Origin: Oscillospiraceae bacterium | GTDB taxonomy: Bacteria; Bacillota; Clostridia; Oscillospirales; Ruminococcaceae | Direction: 5' to 3' | DNA length: 35,502 nucleotides | NCBI GenBank assembly: GCA_009777445.1 | Contig: WRLV01000016.1 | Coordinates: forward strand, 1-35,502 | Shown: piece after piece, positions 33,970-35,502 of the stretch | Layout: each line of letters opens with the position of its first letter | Position numbering within the stretch: position 1 is the stretch's first letter | Position numbers and translations under genes: made by a program | The notes under the pieces: model-generated | Told to the model about the DNA's origin: nothing | The model's database searches: none | What the model saw: only the letters and a program-made list of their open reading frames with translations

Positions 33970-34080
33970 CGGACAGTTGACAGTTGACAATTGAGAGTTG
34001 ACAGTTGTGGTGTCGCCTTGCGGCGACGGATTTGAATTTATAACAATTACACCGCCCTGCACTTATGTGTTGGGCGGTGT
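33970..34080 (+). repeat. Composite repeat copy B
   Basis: Same order and nearly same sequence as 33411-33510: heptamers, junction AGTTGTGG, hairpin GTCGCC-TTGC-GGCGAC (34012-34027), GGATTTGAA, and ACACCGCCC/GGGCGGTGT (34049-34080). Together the two copies flank the rrf2 gene as direct repeats. Confidence 0.88.
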
Positions 34081-34089
34081 ATAATTTTT
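34049..34089 (+). terminator. Terminator of the rrf2 gene formed by the last hairpin of the repeat
   Basis: Nine-base-pair stem ACACCGCCC/GGGCGGTGT (34049-34057, 34072-34080) followed by ATAATTTTT. The equivalent hairpin of copy A lacks the T-run. Confidence 0.75.
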
Positions 34090-34100
34090 GGTGTTCACTC

Positions 34101-34175
34101 GGGACGAGCAAGCCCGTCCCCTACAATAACTATCAACTCTCAACTGTCAATTGTCAACTGTTCGTCAACTGTCAA
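34101..34175 (-). repeat. Composite repeat, minus orientation: heptamers plus lone MITE end
   Basis: Read on the minus strand, about five heptamers (34134-34175) lead through AGTTATT into GTAGGGGACGGGCTTGCTC (palindrome 34101-34120). This is the same hairpin as at 19551 and the ends of the element at 14989. The array touches the 3' end of the permease gene. Confidence 0.82.
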
Positions 34176-34852
34176 AACTCTCTCTTCTTATAAAACGCAA
34201 GCGACAGCTTATAAGACACAAATATGAGTGCCGATAGTCCTGCGGCGAATATGCTTAATAGAAATGCTCTGTTTTCTTCTACCTGCGCCGATAGTGTCAT
34301 TAGTCCGTTTAATGAGTCGCCGTCACCCTTTGCCATCACCACCCCCGCGAGCCCTAAAACGCCTGCGAGCGGAATAAGGCTGAAAAACTTTGCTTTCTGA
34401 TAATTAAACTTGAAGTAAAACGGCAACTGTATTGCCTGAAACAAAATACACATTCCCCCCATAACCGCAAAAAACCAAACAATTCCGTCATCGACAAAAC
34501 TTCCACCTGCAAGAATTACGGTTATTCGCCCGATTGTTCCGAGTACAAACGCCATTGCGACCGCGCAAATGTTCATTGCAAGGGTGAAAAGATATCGCCC
34601 TCTGACAACGGTTTTTCTGTCAAGTGAAAGTGTTGCGTAAAGTGAATCTAAGTTGTTTTTATCAGCAACGATAAACGGCACACCCGAAAGCAATGTAGCC
34701 ACCATTAAGCCAATTCCCAAACTTGATGCCATATTTCCACTCATTGTCACCATACAAAGCATGCTCAACGATAACGGCAACGTAGTTTTTAATCCCAATT
34801 GAGGGTTCACTGTTGCGAAATCTAACCCGATAAATGCGTTTAGCTTAGCCAT
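34172..34852 (-). CDS. ABC-2 type transporter permease
   Basis: 226 residues with six predicted membrane segments, among them LSMLCMVTMSGNMASSLGIGLMVATL, FTLAMNICAVAMAFVLGTI, WFFAVMGGMCILFQAIQLPF, SLIPLAGVLGLAGVVM and FLLSIFAAGLSALIFV. The motif DKNNLDSLYATLSLDRKTVVRGRYL is typical of the ABC2_membrane_5 family. Substrate unknown; such small pairs commonly export peptides or lipids or mediate antibiotic resistance. Its start overlaps the ATPase stop by 8 nt, so the two form one unit. Confidence 0.88.
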   Translation of the reverse strand: MAKLNAFIGLDFATVNPQLGLKTTLPLSLSMLCMVTMSGNMASSLGIGLMVATLLSGVPFIVADKNNLDSLYATLSLDRKTVVRGRYLFTLAMNICAVAMAFVLGTIGRITVILAGGSFVDDGIVWFFAVMGGMCILFQAIQLPFYFKFNYQKAKFFSLIPLAGVLGLAGVVMAKGDGDSLNGLMTLSAQVEENRAFLLSIFAAGLSALIFVSYKLSLAFYKKREF

Positions 34853-35502
34853 TTTTCTTAACCTCCTTAGTCATAAAGATAATAATCTCATCAAGTGTTA
34901 TACTTTCAGCGAGAATAGTTTTGGGTAGTTTGGGAATGTCTACAGCCCTTGCCATTCCCTCAAACCCGGTTGAGTGTCTCCGCTCGCCAACAATCAGCTT
35001 TTTATGTTCACTGTTAATCTCGTTTAAGCCGCCTGTTACTCGTACGTATTTATCAAGAAGCATGTCTTTTGTTCCCGTAAAGACAATTTTGCCGTCAAGT
35101 ATGAAAGTTATAAAATCGGCGGTTTTTTCAAGGTCGGTGGTGATGTGAGTTGAGAAGAAAACACTTTTGTTTTCATCGGTGACAAATTCACGCAATAAGT
35201 CGCAAATCTCGTCACGCGCGACAGGGTCAAGTCCGCTTGTCGGCTCATCAAGAATCAGCAATTCTGCATTGTGCGAAAGCGCGACGGCAATCTGCAACTT
35301 AACTTTCATGCCCCTTGATAAATCCTTGACTTTCTTCTTTTTGTCAAGACCGAACTGCTTTGTGTATTCTGAATACTTCTCACTGTTCCAGTCGCTGTAG
35401 AACGGCGATACCGCCTTTTCGACATAGGCAACCGTCCATTCGTCAACGTACATCGGCGAATCCATGACGACACCGACTTTGCCGTTATTTTCAGGAATGT
35501 TC
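34845..35502 (-). CDS. ABC transporter ATP-binding protein, 5' end cut by window
   Basis: The frame remains open to the window edge, so the N-terminus with Walker A is missing. Visible: VGVVMDSPMYVDEWTV (Q-loop region), the FGLDKKKKVKDLSRGMKVKLQIAVAL signature motif, Walker B LLILDEPTSGLDP and the switch His in FFSTHITTDLE. It resembles the YtrB/CcmA-type ATPases that pair with ABC2_membrane_5 permeases. A C-terminal extension (VTGGLNEINSEHKK...) is usual in this group. It powers the permease encoded downstream. Confidence 0.92.
   Translation of the reverse strand, partial: NIPENNGKVGVVMDSPMYVDEWTVAYVEKAVSPFYSDWNSEKYSEYTKQFGLDKKKKVKDLSRGMKVKLQIAVALSHNAELLILDEPTSGLDPVARDEICDLLREFVTDENKSVFFSTHITTDLEKTADFITFILDGKIVFTGTKDMLLDKYVRVTGGLNEINSEHKKLIVGERRHSTGFEGMARAVDIPKLPKTILAESITLDEIIIFMTKEVKKNG

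Overview
The window looks like a chromosomal segment of a Gram-positive, anaerobic, plant-fibre-degrading member of the Clostridia (Oscillospiraceae/Ruminococcaceae-like, probably uncultured). Support comes from secreted pectate lyases carrying dockerin modules, an argJ-argB-argD-argF biosynthetic run, purine-rich Shine-Dalgarno sequences (AGAAAGG, GGAGG), sigma-A type promoters (TTGACA-N17-TATAAT) and many small intergenic palindromes. No rRNA, tRNA, CRISPR array or intact transposase is visible. Species-level assignment is not possible from sequence reading alone.

Layout: (1) 1-5457, arginine biosynthesis argJ (cut by the window edge), argB, argD, argF, followed 27 nt later by a HipA-like kinase. 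(2) 5494-14889, four secreted proteins: a PL9-type pectate lyase with dockerin, a PL1-type pectate lyase with dockerin, a PL1 paralogue without dockerin, and a large unrecognised exported protein. (3) 14989-15714, a 74-bp MITE-like element abutting a truncated Rpn/PD-(D/E)XK family gene. (4) 15825-19512, two adjacent chemoreceptors; the second has a zinc-binding CZB-like sensor placed outside the membrane. (5) 19600-20270, a PIN/AbrB toxin-antitoxin pair on the minus strand. (6) 20377-23617, an AT-rich two-gene island: a long protein with an N-terminal phosphoribosyltransferase fold, then a protein with eight clustered cysteines. It has a dyad-rich promoter, a terminated leader and a strong final terminator. 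I regard it as the best candidate for an undescribed, perhaps defence or conflict, system. (7) 23742-30836, a probable five-gene operon: CofE-like ligase, membrane sensor with HPt domain, receiver-domain regulator, lipid-kinase homologue with altered active site, and hybrid histidine kinase. (8) 30859-31514, a HigBA-type toxin-antitoxin pair on the minus strand. (9) 31618-33410, a third chemoreceptor. (10) 33538-33969, an IscR-like Rrf2 regulator between two copies of a ~100-bp composite repeat. (11) 34172-35502, an ABC transporter (permease and truncated ATPase) on the minus strand.

Functional picture: exported pectinases attack pectin, possibly attached to a cellulosome-like scaffold; chemoreceptors and a split phosphorelay supply sensing; arginine genes supply anabolism; toxin-antitoxin pairs and the phosphoribosyltransferase island form the accessory part. 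Two repeat families stand out. One is an intergenic modular repeat: a TTGACAR heptamer array followed by one of several hairpins, always in that order. The other is a short palindrome inserted in frame inside protein-coding genes (encoding about Ser-Ala-Thr-Gly-Gly-Ser-Pro), with base changes that keep the hairpin paired.
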